From Arthrobotrys musiformis (taxonomy: Eukaryota; Ascomycota; Orbiliomycetes; Orbiliales; Orbiliaceae), in contig JAVHJL010000007.1 of assembly GCA_036971715.1 (NCBI GenBank), positions 2,542,001 to 2,606,000 on the forward strand: 64,000 bases of DNA. The letters are read 5' to 3'. Shown here one piece after another: positions 46,169 through 58,172 of this stretch. The translations under genes were made by a program, and so were the position numbers. The notes beneath the pieces are model-generated. The model did not search any database, was not told the origin of the DNA, and saw nothing but the letters and a program-made list of their open reading frames with translations. Each line of letters starts with the position of its first letter. Within the stretch, counting starts at the first letter, position 1.

Positions 46169-49100
46169 TCTCGGGGGCCTGGGGTAATATAAGCCTTGTT
46201 TTCAGGTTTTCCATGATATACATGAGTTTACGGTAGTCCCGACACTATGTTTACGGGGGGTTGTATTAGTTAGTGGGTTGATTACGTTGAGGGATAGCTG
46301 GACGTTAGTTTTCGCTCTTTTGTTATATTTATTCTAAAGGTGGAATGTACTTTATGATCACAGTTTGGTTACGAGACTGCTTTATGATTTCCTTTTGGAT
46401 TACTATTTCTCATCATTTGTTCCTACATCTTTAACTGCGTACATTGCATTGGGCTTCGAAGGGGCAAGCTGAAAGATACCTTATAAACCTTCGGTTCGGT
46501 GCGCACATGCGGCCCTACAATAATATTGCACAATCCGAAAATATTTATATCATCGGGAATGTATTTGACTAAAAACGCCACTTAATCTACATTCTTGCTT
46601 GCGGCATCGAGCGCTACCCTCGTCTATTTCAACGAAGGACTGGTTACTAGATATAATGTATACATTCTAAATACCAGCTGATCACGACCTGGACCAATCG
46701 CCTTGTAAGCGACTTAAATATAGACAAAATCGCCAACAAGTTAACGGTACAAAGGAACAGACCGCTTATATATAATTATACTTTCTTTAGAAACCCAAGG
46801 TTCCCTTCGTTTAGAAGACCGACATGCATGCATGCAGGTTTCCATATCAGTAAAATGCCGCTTGATCGTCAACTCTCCACCGGCCTAGCTATAGGCTGGA
46901 TGTGTCCGTGGTCTTGGGACCCACCGATGCGGGTCTATCCCCCGACCTGCAATAATTCTCCAAGAATAGATGGCTTTGTATATAATTATAATCATACCAG
47001 GCAGATGCTTTAGATAGGTTGTTAGACTTGCTGGTTGCCTTGGCACAACTTGCAGGAAGCTTCGGTCGGTTCAACGAGACCGATCGGTTCCCATTTTTGT
47101 GTTGTCTCTGTAAAATTACCACACATTACACAGTTCGAAGGACTTGGTGGTACCTCGTTCCCGTCTGCAACCTTCCGTTTGGCCTGCTTATGATATAAGT
47201 ATATACATGATTCGTCTGTTCGAAAATGTCTTAAAATAAGGGTAAGAGCTCGCGGGTTACCGTTGTGGTAGATGATGAAAAAGGCTAACTGGTGAGGCAG
47301 TCTCTTTATATCACGAGTTTCGACACCATTGTTTTCGACTGTTTTCACATGTTTCAGCCAGTCCAAGGCCAAGGCTCGAGATCTCGAGATCTTGAGAGGA
47401 GGCTACAGAGGTGCAAGAAGGCCAGGGACAAACCTTTCTTCCCCGGTACACAGAAAAAGCTTGTGACCATAACGATGGATGTCTCCAGATCGGCTGTGCT
47501 AAAGATAGAACACCTTTTCGAAAAACTCTTATTCCTTCACGATGGATAGCCTCTGCCAGGCACCCAAACTATTCTACGTGGAATATCCTGGAGAGGGAGT
47601 TTCGACGAAAGCCAGTCCGGCTCGTCCCGTCAGTTTGCGTTGTGTGGAATTGAATAATATGGAGATGGGATAGGGCTAGTGTGGGTCGTTTATATCAGAC
47701 GGGCAGGTTCATAATCCTGGTCTCGTAAACGAGCAAGAGGGCTCCGCAGGAGTCGCCTTGGACTTAGGCAGCGAAACCGCCTAAGCTGCAAAAAAAAAAA
47801 GGTGCTACCCTCAAGATCGAGAGAGATCTCTTCGAAGGAACTCCACGAGGCCTGCATCGACGGGACTGCTGCTTAATATCATCATCACGAACATGGTTCG
47901 GAATATATGCACATACATCTGTCGAACGGAAAGATATATGTTCAGTGATGGGGCACCCTTGAGGGCTTAGACAAGGCCGATTTCCTTGCAGCAACAAGTT
48001 TGTCAGCAGGCTTATAACTACTACATGAGCATGCAAGCCAACCTTCGGCTACTTTGTGGGTAACCGACAGGTACTGCGAGGGGCCAGCTTCAAAAGTGTG
48101 GGCCAGCTACAACCATACCGCGAAGCAAGCGGTTTCACAAAGGGTCTGACCGACGGAACTGACCCCACCCGGACCAATATACGACGGCCGGATATTGGGC
48201 GGCGATGTCGCCTGTATGCACCACCGCCCTAGGGTCTTTGGATTATTGATCATAAAATGCCCTAACCGGCCCTGCGGCTTACTGCGAAGCAACGGAAGGA
48301 TGTGGGTTAGTTTCCGGATACAGGGAAAGAGATCGCCCAGTGCTCGCTCTCGCTCTCTTATCAAGGTCCTGAGGTTTTTGACTGTGCATAACATACATAC
48401 AACCTTTCGAGCAGGTGTAACGTTGGAAAAACCTGGAGGCTGTGCCCACCACCTACATGATCTAGTACATGCTTCCAACAAAACCGACACAGAGGAGAGA
48501 AGAAAAAAAAAAAAAAAATCTCGTTTGGAAGAAAAGAGCTTTCGATAGTTGCAACAATTGCGAGAGCGAGCCCCACTTGTCCTAGAACAGTTGTTTCCCT
48601 AGGCCGATATCACCCAACCATATCGTGAGCACTACTACATCGAGCTGGCAAGCTTACACCCAAGAACCTTGATTTTTGAAACGGGATATTGCAAACTTCA
48701 ACGAAATAGCCAATGTTTCAATAATGGGAGACACTACATGGCCTTTCCCCCCAGCTCAAGCATCTTCCTGCGAATTTTGTCCAAATACAAGATTTTGATG
48801 ACGAGTCGTTAGGGATTCTAGTAGTCCTAGCGGAAGCTACAATCTCCAGGATTTGCAAAAAGTACCATTTCAGGTAGCGTTACGCAGACTCCGCTCGCGC
48901 CACCGCAAACGTTTTCCTCCTTTGGTACTTAACGGCGAGGAGGTCTTTGACAGGTACCTGGATCATGAACTGAACCATCGAAGAACACCAGCAACCTTCT
49001 CTGCAGGTGAGTAAATTTAGATGTTCCCGTCCAGTTGCTTTAGCCGAACTGGGGCAAAACAGAAGGCGTCGGCGGAGCTACATGGGGGGAAGCCTTCTAA

Positions 49101-49808
49101 TTCGCCAGCGATGAACTCCTGGTAGTGTGTCAGAAGTCCAAGTACAAATCTCAAGAGCCACCCACATTTGGCCGCCCGGATTTCGATTGAACGGGAATCC
49201 TCATAAAAATAGTGGTCGCAGGATTTGTTTCGGCATCGTTGTCCCTCGTGTCACAGACTGACTGCTCTCCAAAACAATTTCATCCTATCGAAAGAAAGAT
49301 TTGAATTTTTTTGAAAACCCCCCCTTCGATCCCCGCCTCGATCGGTCATTCCAGAGCTTCTTCGATATGCGCTTGTGCCTCGAATGAATGGCCATTTTTT
49401 CCCTTTCACGACACTATATCCCAGCAAACCTGCCAAATACCTTCCTGTTAGCTCGATGATCCTCTTACCGGCAGTTCGGCCATAGTTTCTCACTCTACCA
49501 ACTTTTGTTGGATCAAACTAACAAATTTTCTCAGCCATTATCTCGATGACTTCCATATCATAACAACCAACCTCGACAATAGATAGAAAAAAGAGCGTCA
49601 TCGTATATATAAAACCGTCGTACTCACAAGGGTCTTTCTGGCCCTCTTTAGGAAATCCCTCAGCCCTTTTCGGGGAGGTATTTTATATATAACGGCCACG
49701 GGTCTCCTAGCTTGGCTTGCATCAGACAACGTTTGAAAGGAGGCCAGGGCCAACAACACTTCATCCTTCAGCCTGTGTAATCCAACATCGATATATCTAT
49801 ATCTACAG

Positions 49809-49812
<4 letters not shown>
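46169..49812. other. Intergenic, 3.6 kb
   Basis: The largest gene-free stretch. It holds two motif copies (46367-46379; 47716-47733), a TTAGGC/GCCTAA stem-loop at 47764-47784 followed by an A12 run, an A16 run at 48508-48523, and TATA-like boxes upstream of the next gene (49592-49612, 49682-49695). A frame at 47022-47372 on the minus strand carries two CxxC pairs but has no ATG before them. Confidence 0.45.

Positions 49813-49844
<32 letters not shown>
49813..49844 (+). repeat. Poly(A) tract, 32 nt, directly upstream of a start codon
   Basis: Thirty-two consecutive A bases end 10 nt before the ATG of the aspartic-protease-like gene, downstream of TATA-like boxes, so they lie in its probable 5' leader. 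Length could vary or be affected by sequencing error. Confidence 0.7.
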
Positions 49845-49846
<2 letters not shown>

Positions 49847-49854
49847 TACTGACG

Positions 49855-51891
49855 ATGCATCGCCGGAAAATATTTTCGACAATATTGAGCGCAGGCTTGC
49901 TCTTAATACCTTCGGTGTGCGGTCAATTTCCAGGAAAGAATACGAATGGCGAAGGATCTGGGGTGGAGTTGGAGGCGACTGGGACTCGAGAATCCACACC
50001 AACTCAAACCTCGATACCGGTTGCAGCTTCGATATCGGGTTCTTGCAATAGTCCCGTTCAGCTTATCGGATTGGCGAATAGTGGTGCATATATCCCCATT
50101 ACTATCGAGGGCCTTACCTACAACTTTGCAATTTCTTTCGAGGAGGAAGGGACATATGTTTTCTCGACAAAATTCTGCAAGAATGTCTTAAGACTGAGCG
50201 GCGATGACCTCCAAGGCTGCTTTTATGCGGGTACTGCAACCGAGCTGGGTACCGATGACGAGGAAAACACCGTCAATAGCAGCGAGGGCGGGTTCGAATT
50301 GGAATACGTCACTCTACCCTCGACGGCGAGCATAGGTGAAGGGTCAAATAACGTCGTTTTTGATAATTATCCGATTAGAGTCGTCACCGATGTTGATTCT
50401 GATGACAAGTTTACATACCAATTGCTGCGGTCTCGATTCGGACCAGACGACAAAGGGGGCATCTTTGGAATTATCGGGCTCAAGAGCAGTGGGGATTTCA
50501 TCAAAAGCCTCTCTTCGGCTTGCGGACAGTCGGGCTGGGGGATCCATCTACAACCCGGATCCTTCTTCTCGTTTGGAGGAATCGACACTAGAGCCAGTGC
50601 GATAGGAACAAATGACACCGATAGCGTGGTGGATTTCGCAAGCAGCTATGTTGCTGAGGTTCAGCCAATGACGACCGGATTTACCAGCACTCCGGGGACT
50701 GGATTTACCAAGGATGTTCGACTGGACCCAATGGCTCCATACAACATTATCCCAGAGGATATTAGAGTTGCCGTCGAAGGCGAGTTTACAGGCGGTTCCA
50801 GCGTGGATATCAAAATTGCCGGTGTCACGTTCAACGTCCCGTGGACATCTCTCGTTCATTCCGATTCTGGAACTACCAGTAAGGATGGCACGATGATACT
50901 CGGAACGCCGTTTTTGCAACATATATATGCTGCTGTCCTCCCGGGCGGACGACAGAACGTAGTCTTTGCTCGGGATAAAGGCGTGGGTATCGCGGAATTC
51001 GAACCTTTCTCTGATATTATAACGAACCTTCCTACGCAAACCCAATCAACCAACATACAGGCCACCAGCACTGCAAGCAGCACGAACGTCCCAGATAAAA
51101 AAGTTGACAGTTCCACTGAAGACAAACCAAAGGCATCGGATATCATGGCCGCAAAATCTAGTAGCAATAATATCGGCGCTATTGTGGGAGGAGTCGTCGG
51201 CGGCGTCGTCGGACTTCTCATCATCTTCCTCGCGGTCTGCTGTTTCTACCGCCGCCGTAAGCTCATGAGAGGTAACAACCGCGGCGTCGAGAAGGAATAC
51301 GAAGCGGAATTCGATGCCGAAATCGGCCATCATGACGGATTCCTCCCTCAATTCAAAGAATCGGGATATGCTACCCTTCCAACCCCACCGCCACCGCCAG
51401 GACAACAGTCAAGACCCCAAATCCCATCATTGATATTGGGATCACCTATAAATCTTCAATACGACAGCCAGACAGAATACACCCCAAGTCTCCACCCATA
51501 TCATGACGAATCGCCGTCCAGATCCCTCAGTGTCACACCTCTCCCACCACCATCTCAAACCCCCATATTAACAATCCCCCCAGTGCCAGAACGACGACTA
51601 TCCATAACCCCATCTCTCTCGATCGAACCACCCTCGCCTCTCTCTCGGAACGTCAGCGCAGCCTCGCGCCAAAACTTCCCGAGTATAACACAACTACAGC
51701 GCAATAGATCAAACGTCCGCGCTGTACCCGAAGAGGATGATTACGACGTCGTCAGCATGGCTTCCGGGCCGACATATAATCCGATAATGGCATCACAGGA
51801 AGCATCATCATCAGCTCCGCGGTTACCATTTACGCATCGACCGGAAAGCGATGGAGCTATGAGGATGACGGATAGAGGCGCAGGCCTATAA
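49855..51891 (+). CDS. Membrane-anchored pepsin-fold protein with lost catalytic motifs
   Basis: Single exon, 678 aa. A signal peptide (ILSAGLLLIPSVCG) leads to a pepsin-like ectodomain (about residues 60-400): YNFAISFEEEGTYVFSTKFC aligns by pattern with the F-x-V-x-F-D-T-G-S-S-x-L-W region of family A1, and DVRLDPMAPYNIIPEDI with the second L-D-S/T-G-T-T-x-x-Y-L-P; MILGTPFLQHIYAAVLPGGRQNVVFA is the typical C-terminal strand pair. The first Asp is replaced (EEEG, 96-99) and the second motif reads DPM (Asp291), so peptidase activity is unlikely. A Ser/Thr stalk, one membrane helix (about 444-468, GAIVGGVVGGVVGLLIIFLA) and a basic stop-transfer RRRK precede a disordered Pro/Ser-rich cytoplasmic tail of about 200 aa. 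The layout suggests a wall sensor or scaffold; this is inference. Confidence 0.8.
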   Translation: MHRRKIFSTILSAGLLLIPSVCGQFPGKNTNGEGSGVELEATGTRESTPTQTSIPVAASISGSCNSPVQLIGLANSGAYIPITIEGLTYNFAISFEEEGTYVFSTKFCKNVLRLSGDDLQGCFYAGTATELGTDDEENTVNSSEGGFELEYVTLPSTASIGEGSNNVVFDNYPIRVVTDVDSDDKFTYQLLRSRFGPDDKGGIFGIIGLKSSGDFIKSLSSACGQSGWGIHLQPGSFFSFGGIDTRASAIGTNDTDSVVDFASSYVAEVQPMTTGFTSTPGTGFTKDVRLDPMAPYNIIPEDIRVAVEGEFTGGSSVDIKIAGVTFNVPWTSLVHSDSGTTSKDGTMILGTPFLQHIYAAVLPGGRQNVVFARDKGVGIAEFEPFSDIITNLPTQTQSTNIQATSTASSTNVPDKKVDSSTEDKPKASDIMAAKSSSNNIGAIVGGVVGGVVGLLIIFLAVCCFYRRRKLMRGNNRGVEKEYEAEFDAEIGHHDGFLPQFKESGYATLPTPPPPPGQQSRPQIPSLILGSPINLQYDSQTEYTPSLHPYHDESPSRSLSVTPLPPPSQTPILTIPPVPERRLSITPSLSIEPPSPLSRNVSAASRQNFPSITQLQRNRSNVRAVPEEDDYDVVSMASGPTYNPIMASQEASSSAPRLPFTHRPESDGAMRMTDRGAGL

Positions 51892-53483
51892 TTTTCTCAA
51901 ATACTCTTTTACCTATCTTCCTTCCTTTTTCGGCTGATATTTTTTTTTGGCAAAATATATGATGATGACTATCAAAAAGCAAAAAGGGAGAATTATTTCA
52001 AATTCTATTAATGACATCGGATCATAGCCTAACGTTCACTCGTTCTGGCGGGGGGGATATTGAATAATTGCTCTCTCTTCTTTTATACTCCCTTCTTACG
52101 AAAGAAAAATAGGAGGTCATATTCTGGGGACTTAACTATCTGGCGTTCGGAACTCTTCATCCTTTTTTTATGTATATCCCATTTTTTCCCGCTTTTAAAC
52201 CTCCTTCACTCTAAACTTTTTCTATCTGTAAATATTTTTTCAGGGTGTTTTCCATCAGACTCCAAGGAAAACCCTTGTTCCATCATCCCTTTTGTGGTTC
52301 TCAGTTTATAATGTTTTATGTTTTTATGATATCAAATGGGGGGGTTCGTCACCAAGCGCTCGTTTTTTGAATTATTTGCAAGATACCCGGCGGGGCACGT
52401 TTCCTCTCGCTACATAACCATATTTCTTCATATTTACTTTTTATCAGAAATTCGTAACGCTCATCCGATGTATTCGATCAAAAATATGAATAATTTATAT
52501 TTTTTATATCAAAGTACTCCCGTCAGTTTTTCTGGCCGGCTCCTCGGTGTATCGAACGGTATGTTTCGAAACCGGGCAGCCGACACTTTCAGGCAAGCTT
52601 ACAAGGTTCCAGGGTACCCTACAAAACCAAAAACGGTCTAATATGGTCTCGTAGTCTAACATATAATCCCGCAAAATATTACCGTCATGTCATAAGCCAT
52701 AGCTGTAGCTGTAGCAATGCATTACCACCCTCGAACGGCACAGCAGTCAAGTTACGTATACCTACGACGAACACGTCGCAAACAGCGCCAATTCTTCGAG
52801 AGCAAACACCGATTCCTTTACCATAACCATATACGAACCCTCGAAAAAATCTAGTGCCCCAATTGGATCTTTTACAAGTGTGGATAGCGTCGACGTTGGC
52901 AGTGAGCTGAAAGGATGGGGTTTTAGCTAGCTCGCGAGGCTGTACAATTGCGATACCCGTCGCTGAGACGATACGTAGAAAGCTGGAGCAGGATATGCAT
53001 GTATATGCGAACCGGGGTATTATTCTACCAAATCGGGACAAAGAAGACTATGAGACCACAAAAAAACACACATAGATTGGCAAGCGGCTGAGATTCGTGA
53101 TAAAAAAAGGAAATGGCTCGAAAGCAACAAAAGGTTGTCCTCGACTATCGTAGAATATGAATACAACAGGAGAGAGATAGAAAAGAGGCGGGGGACAGAG
53201 GGAGGATTTCGACCAGATATGTTTCAAAAAGTAAAAGAGGGCAGTCAGTCCCCTGCTCCTGCGGCGGGTGATGACAAATAGACGATTGAGTTGGTGAAAA
53301 AGAAAGCTGTAATGCAGGTTGGAGTTCTGTTTTTTCTCTTTCTCCATGCAACAAAGATGTATGCAATATTTGAGCTGTGATATCGAAAAGGTCCCGTCCC
53401 CACCACTACCACGGCTTTCCTAAGCGTCCTTTTTTGCAATTGGCCATTGGTCTTTTTTTTTTGGTTACCGTCTTTTACTCAGA
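51892..53483. other. Intergenic, 1.6 kb between convergent genes
   Basis: 3' ends of the pepsin-fold gene and ARP1; T-rich tracts on the plus strand to 52500. One motif copy (TGGTCTCGTAGTCTA, 52644-52658). Overlapping minus-strand frames of 60-118 codons (52685-53439) lack family features. Confidence 0.45.
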
Positions 53484-55241
53484 TCACGAGAATTTCGTGT
53501 GAATAATCTCGGGGTTCTCATGCCAATCATCTATGCTAACCCACATCTGTATAAGTATTCCCAAATTAGCATATCTGCACCTGTCGCTTCGCTAACTATC
53601 AAACCTCGCATGGAGGCATGTCTTGCAAGCTTGCACTTCGAAAACACTCCACAGCCGAGATGCAGCAACCAAAAAATGAACGCCACAAAAACATGGTATG
53701 CGGGTTGCGTTTCCTGCAAACGCATAATAAAAGAGGAGACGAGGCGGGGATGGGGAAGGAATGTATATATTACCTTTCTGAAAGTACTCAGCCCGGCTAA
53801 GATACTTCCACCTATCCACGTGCTGTATTTCCTTTCTGGTGGTGCTGTTATTCTGATCTTCATATCCTTGACTGCGAGACGGCGTATCTCAGTTAGAAGA
53901 CGTTCACCGAAGCCTAGACAGTTTATTTTAGTTAATTTCGGTCCCATGTTTCTTTTTGCGGTTTTGGGTATAAAGTTTTGATATACGGGATACTAGCACA
54001 AGTGCATGCGGAGCACGAACCTTTCGTCAATGTTGATCCACCAGACAGGATGATATTTCCGAATAGAGCTTTCCTGAGATCCATGTCTGTTCGCGATATC
54101 GCATCCACCAAAATCTGGTGGATACCCTGATACTCGAGCCCGATAATTTCTGGGTCGAAAAGGATTTCGGGCGCCCTGAATCGTTCGGCCCCAAGCTTTC
54201 GAAGGAAAACATGTCAATTGAACATCCTAGCCTCCCGGGCACGGAGCACAGGATTCAGCCATACCTTCAGAATATTCCCATCTGGTAGCTTGTAGTCCTC
54301 GATCTTGCCGACACCGCCACCAGCCCACTCCTTCTCTTCCTTCTTCGGATCCGGGGCAATGTAACTCGACTTCTCTTTGATCTGCCTCACAACCTCCTTT
54401 TCAGCGGATGTATGGAAGACAGCTCCGGACTTCCTTAATAATGTTTGCAAGTGCTCTGTGACGTCTCTTCCCGCAACATCTATCCTTCTGACGGCCGAGG
54501 GGACCGCGAAGCCTTCGTATACCGGGACGGCGTGGGAGACTCCATCGCCGGAGTCAAGGACTATACCGGTTGTACGACCAGAGGCGTATCTATTGATCAA
54601 GAAATTTTTCATCAGTTAGCGCTTACTCGTTCCGTTATGTAGATGATCAAAAGAGTGGTGTCCTTACAATGACAAAACGGCCTGAACACTGGTGAATAGC
54701 GCAGGAACATTGAACGTCTCGAAGAATATCTGCGCCGCCATATCTCTGTTCGCGCGCGGATTCAGCGGCGCCTCCGTGAGCAGTACTGGATGCTTAAACA
54801 ACTCTAATCAGCCACCTTTCCCATCCTCCCAAACATATCGAAAACCCGCCACCATAAACCCCCCCTCACGGATAAAACCCCCGTAGAAGCCCCCAGGAAG
54901 AATTTCAAAATTGCAATGTAAAGATCCCCTACCTCCTCCGATAAAGTCTTCAGCTCATCGCTGTACACGTACTGCCATATCCGTTCCATATCGTCCCAAT
55001 CCGTAACAATCCCATGTTCGAGTGGGTACTTGATCTTTAACAGGCCGCGTAGATCCTGTGCGCGAGAACCGATGAATACGTCGCCTTCGAGGGCGCCGGC
55101 GAGTACGCGTGGGTGTTTGGGACGGCCGACGAAGGAGTTGAAGTAACATTTCGGCGTATCTTCGCCTGCGAATCCGGCCTTAATGGTGCCGGATCCGTTG
55201 TCGATGACCACCGGCTGGTTGAGGAGGGAGTCGAGCACCAT
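53484..55241 (-). CDS. ARP1: Actin-related protein Arp1 (centractin), dynactin filament subunit
   Basis: Forms the short actin-like filament of dynactin, the cargo adaptor of cytoplasmic dynein. Exons complement(join(53484..53546,53774..53913,54021..54195,54265..54589,54668..54792,54933..55241)), 378 aa, matching the family (about 376-380). Start MVLDSLLNQPVVIDNGSGTIKAGFAGEDTPKCYF is the Arp1 nucleotide-binding phosphate 1 loop; LDSGDGVSHAVPVYEG is phosphate 2. The order LLTEAPLNPRANRDMAAQIFFETF, RFRAPEILFDPEIIGLEYQG, ILSGGSTLTKGFGERLLTEI and KIRITAPPERKYSTWIGGSILAGLSTFRK is canonical. The last exon, MWVSIDDWHENPEIIHTKFS, lies beyond a 227-nt intron with a GCTAATT branch site. An insertion (KKEEKEWAGGGVGKIED) precedes YKLPDG, as in fungal homologues. 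Identification is secure. Confidence 0.96.
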
Positions 55242-55797
55242 GATGGGCGCGGGCGAGGGATTGAAGCAATTGGTGGGTATTGGAGGGTCGATGGAGGGGG
55301 TGAGGTTATCTACTGTGGCAGAGCTTGGAGGCAGTTGGAGCTTCGAGCTTGCCTGTTTGCTAGCAAAGTGGAGCTCCACGTTTCCAACATTATCTCAACA
55401 CAAAGGCTACAACGGAAAAGGGACTACGTGGGGGCAGGACCGAGTATGGAAATTTCAGAGGGTATATTTCTATCTGTCTTATTCGAGGAGGGCTAATTTA
55501 AGGATCTAAACTTATTATCATTCATGTTCTGTAGGCGCTTTTAAAGAGGGCGCTGTTCAGAGAAGTGCTGGGTAGTAGTATGATACACGGCAGGGCGCTA
55601 GAAGTCAGAGAACCACAGGTGTTATACAAAGCTATTGAATTGCGGAAAACAAGGAATAATGCTTTCCAGATAGGAAATATGTTTAGGAAAGGCAGCGCGA
55701 TCACGGCACGCAGTATGCACCGCTATGTTGGGGTAACTATGGGCCTGGGAGTGCGGTTCATGGAACAGGACGGACTGAGTATCAAGCCTCTAGAAAA
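55242..55797. other. Intergenic, 556 bp
   Basis: Promoter and leader of ARP1 and 3' region of the Air-type gene. Short plus-strand frames here are not supported. No other feature was seen. Confidence 0.45.
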
Positions 55798-58172
55798 CTA
55801 GTGTTTACCTCCTCGTTTGCCTCTGAAGAAGCCTCTACCCCTACCTCCCCTCCCAGAGTTCCTACGATGAGGTGGAGGTGGAGGAGGCAGTTCAAGAGGT
55901 GGAGGAGGCCCTGGTGGCAGAGGTGGCTGGTTGGAACTTTGCACACTACGCTGGACCGATCCCGGCAAGCTCCATCCGCCGCTCTGCTGGCCATAGTAAT
56001 TCTGGGGTGCTTGTTGCTGCTGCTGTGGCGGTGGAACAGCATGGTAGCCTTGGTTTCCATGATGGGGCGGCTGGTGTCCTTGCCCACGTGGAAAATCTTG
56101 GGAACGATCCCTATAGTTCCCTCTATCCTGGGCATAGCCACTAACACGATCACTAAAACTCGGCCTTCTCGGACTACGGCTTCGTTCACGGCGAGAGTGA
56201 TCAGGTCGGTAATGTTGGTCATTTCGGCCACCAGCTCGGTCCCCAAAACGTCCACCAGGCGGCGGCCCTTGGTAGCGAGTAAAGCTAGGGCCGCCCCGAT
56301 CATCTCGAACATCTTGTCCGGGTAAATTACGAGGGAGATTCATCTGGATATGCGGTCTAGGGTTCCCACTAGGGCGAGATGGTGCTCCATACCTATGTTG
56401 CTCAAGATAGTCCCTTTTGACATCAGAATCGGGTATGGCCGCTTTCGCTGCCTGCAACCTAGCTTCAAACCAACCGGGCTCATCGTCGTCATCATTAGTA
56501 GTGTCAGCCTTTGCCTTGCCATTTCGTATGTACTTAGAGTCCATGTTCATGGTTGTCCAGTTGGACGCGGCTTTCGCATTCCAAATTGAAGTAGTGGGAA
56601 TGCTTGATCTGTTTTTTCCAAAGCTGGGGCAATCGTCGCCGAAATGGTTATCATCACCGCATTCATAGCACGCCATTGGTATCTTTGATGCCTTTTTAAT
56701 AGGCTTCCTAGACTGTGGTGGCATGATACGCCATATTTCGAAGTCCTTCTGGCCGACCGGAACATTGAAAATGGGCAAGTCAGAAACCTTTTTATGGTTT
56801 GACGACTTATACGGGCAATTGAAGCTAAAATGCGAGTTCGAAGCTTCGCAAACGTCGCACTATGAACCGTTAGTCAAGGATTTGATCTCTTGGATTAATG
56901 AATACATACCCTGAGCTTGTCACATTGTTCGGTAGGGTGTGGTTCCATACAAATGTCGCAGATCTTTCGCTTCTTAGCCTGTTCCTGGGATTGAATGTCT
57001 GCTAGAGCTTTTTGCGTCGCAGCTGAACCCGATATATCGGGGGTGAAGAGCTGACGGTAATCCTCGTGGAGCAATGGCGGGATTGGCTGCCTCACATAGT
57101 ATTTTTGCTGGTATGACCAGATTTCTGTATCAACAGATGAGACAGACTCGCCGTCAGAGACAGCGCCATCTTCATCGTTGACATCATCATCATCATCACC
57201 TTCGTCGCCAACATCCTCACCATCAGAAGCACTTTCACCTTCATCACTGTAGTCATCTGCGCCGTCTCTAGCGACTGGACGGGTGGGTTTCTTGGTGTCT
57301 GCCGTTGTCGCTTCGTCTGTTGGGTCAACCGGATCACTCAAGAGATCGATAACCTCAATCTCACCATTTTTAGATGGCTGTTTAGATGGCAACGTTGGAC
57401 TGACACCCTTCAAAGCTTGAGCATCCGTAGATGCAGCTTGGCCAAGCCCGGGAATTGAATAATCGACAATTTCGATTTGGCCTGCATTGATAGACTCGAT
57501 CAATGGTCTGCGCGTGACCTTCGCAACTCCAACTACCGATCTGGCGGATTTCCCCAGCTTTAGGCCAGCTGACACCGCGATCGCGCCGTTGGATCTCGAG
57601 GCATCTGGACGTTCTACAGCAGCGCCATTGAAGGGTTCTGGGGCTTTCTGCTTCTTTGACCTCCCCTTAGTTATAGATTCTTCATCAGAAGACGAATCGA
57701 TAGTGATGACTTGGGGTTCGTCCTCATCTTCAATATCCTCATCTCTGGCATCGTCTTGGAGGTTCAACGTAATCCCTGAATCATCCATCATGTCACTGTC
57801 GTCGTCGCTATCGCTGGAACCATCATCCGGATACGCTCGCTTTTTGGGCCCCTTTTCCTCTTGTACCGAAGCCTCCACATACTCTTTCGGAACATCCTGA
57901 ACCTCTTGGGCTTCAAGAGGCTGTTGTTCAACCGGTTGTTCCTCAAGCGACTGTGGTTCGGGCAGGCCTGGGATGGTTTCCGTTGGAGGGGCATCGCCAT
58001 CGCCGGTTAGATCCATAATCTCAGGTGGGCCACCATCCGTACGCGTTTGTCCGTCGTTTTCAATGGTTTCAATTGTTCGGAGCGCTGCTTCTGTTGGCGC
58101 GGGCAGTCCAGAGTTCTCAGGGTTTGTCGCGCTGTCATCGCCAGTGTCTGCAGCTGGTTGTGGTTCCTCCAT
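55798..58172 (-). CDS. AIR1: Air1/Air2-type CCHC zinc-knuckle subunit of the TRAMP complex
   Basis: The RNA-binding subunit of the nuclear TRAMP polyadenylation complex that hands RNAs to the exosome. Exons complement(join(55798..56859,56910..58172)), 774 aa; the start at 58172 is the first ATG. An acidic, disordered N-terminal half of about 350 residues carries a SUMO-interaction-like QVITIDSSSDEES stretch. Zinc knuckles: CDICMEPHPTEQC, joined by splicing to CDVCEASNSHFSFNC four residues later, then ACYECGDDNHFGDDC. The block DFEIWRIMPPQSRKPIKKASKIPMACYECGDDNHFGDDCPS matches the yeast Air1/2 C-terminal knuckle context (short spans quoted from sequence). The C-terminus is Arg/Ser-, Gln/Pro- and RGG-rich. 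Yeast Air proteins are about 350 aa with five knuckles; here three are visible, so the others are lost or unrecognised. Confidence 0.85.

Noticed and set aside
47022..47372. Minus-strand frame ending with two CxxC pairs (CVMC...CKLC), possible zinc ribbon
   Set aside because: No ATG precedes the motif in frame (the frame opens with TTG), no splice-supported upstream exon was found, and no family was recognised. It could be a decayed gene.
47764..47795. TTAGGC/GCCTAA stem-loop followed by A12, considered as the 3' end of a SINE
   Set aside because: No A and B box promoter could be found upstream and no second copy was noticed.
49717..49854. In-frame N-terminal extension of the pepsin-fold protein encoded through the A tract (poly-Lys)
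   Set aside because: It would place a poly-Lys run before the signal peptide; the ATG at 49855 gives a normal signal peptide.
55801..56325. 174-codon plus-strand frame
   Set aside because: Antisense of the Air-type gene C-terminus.
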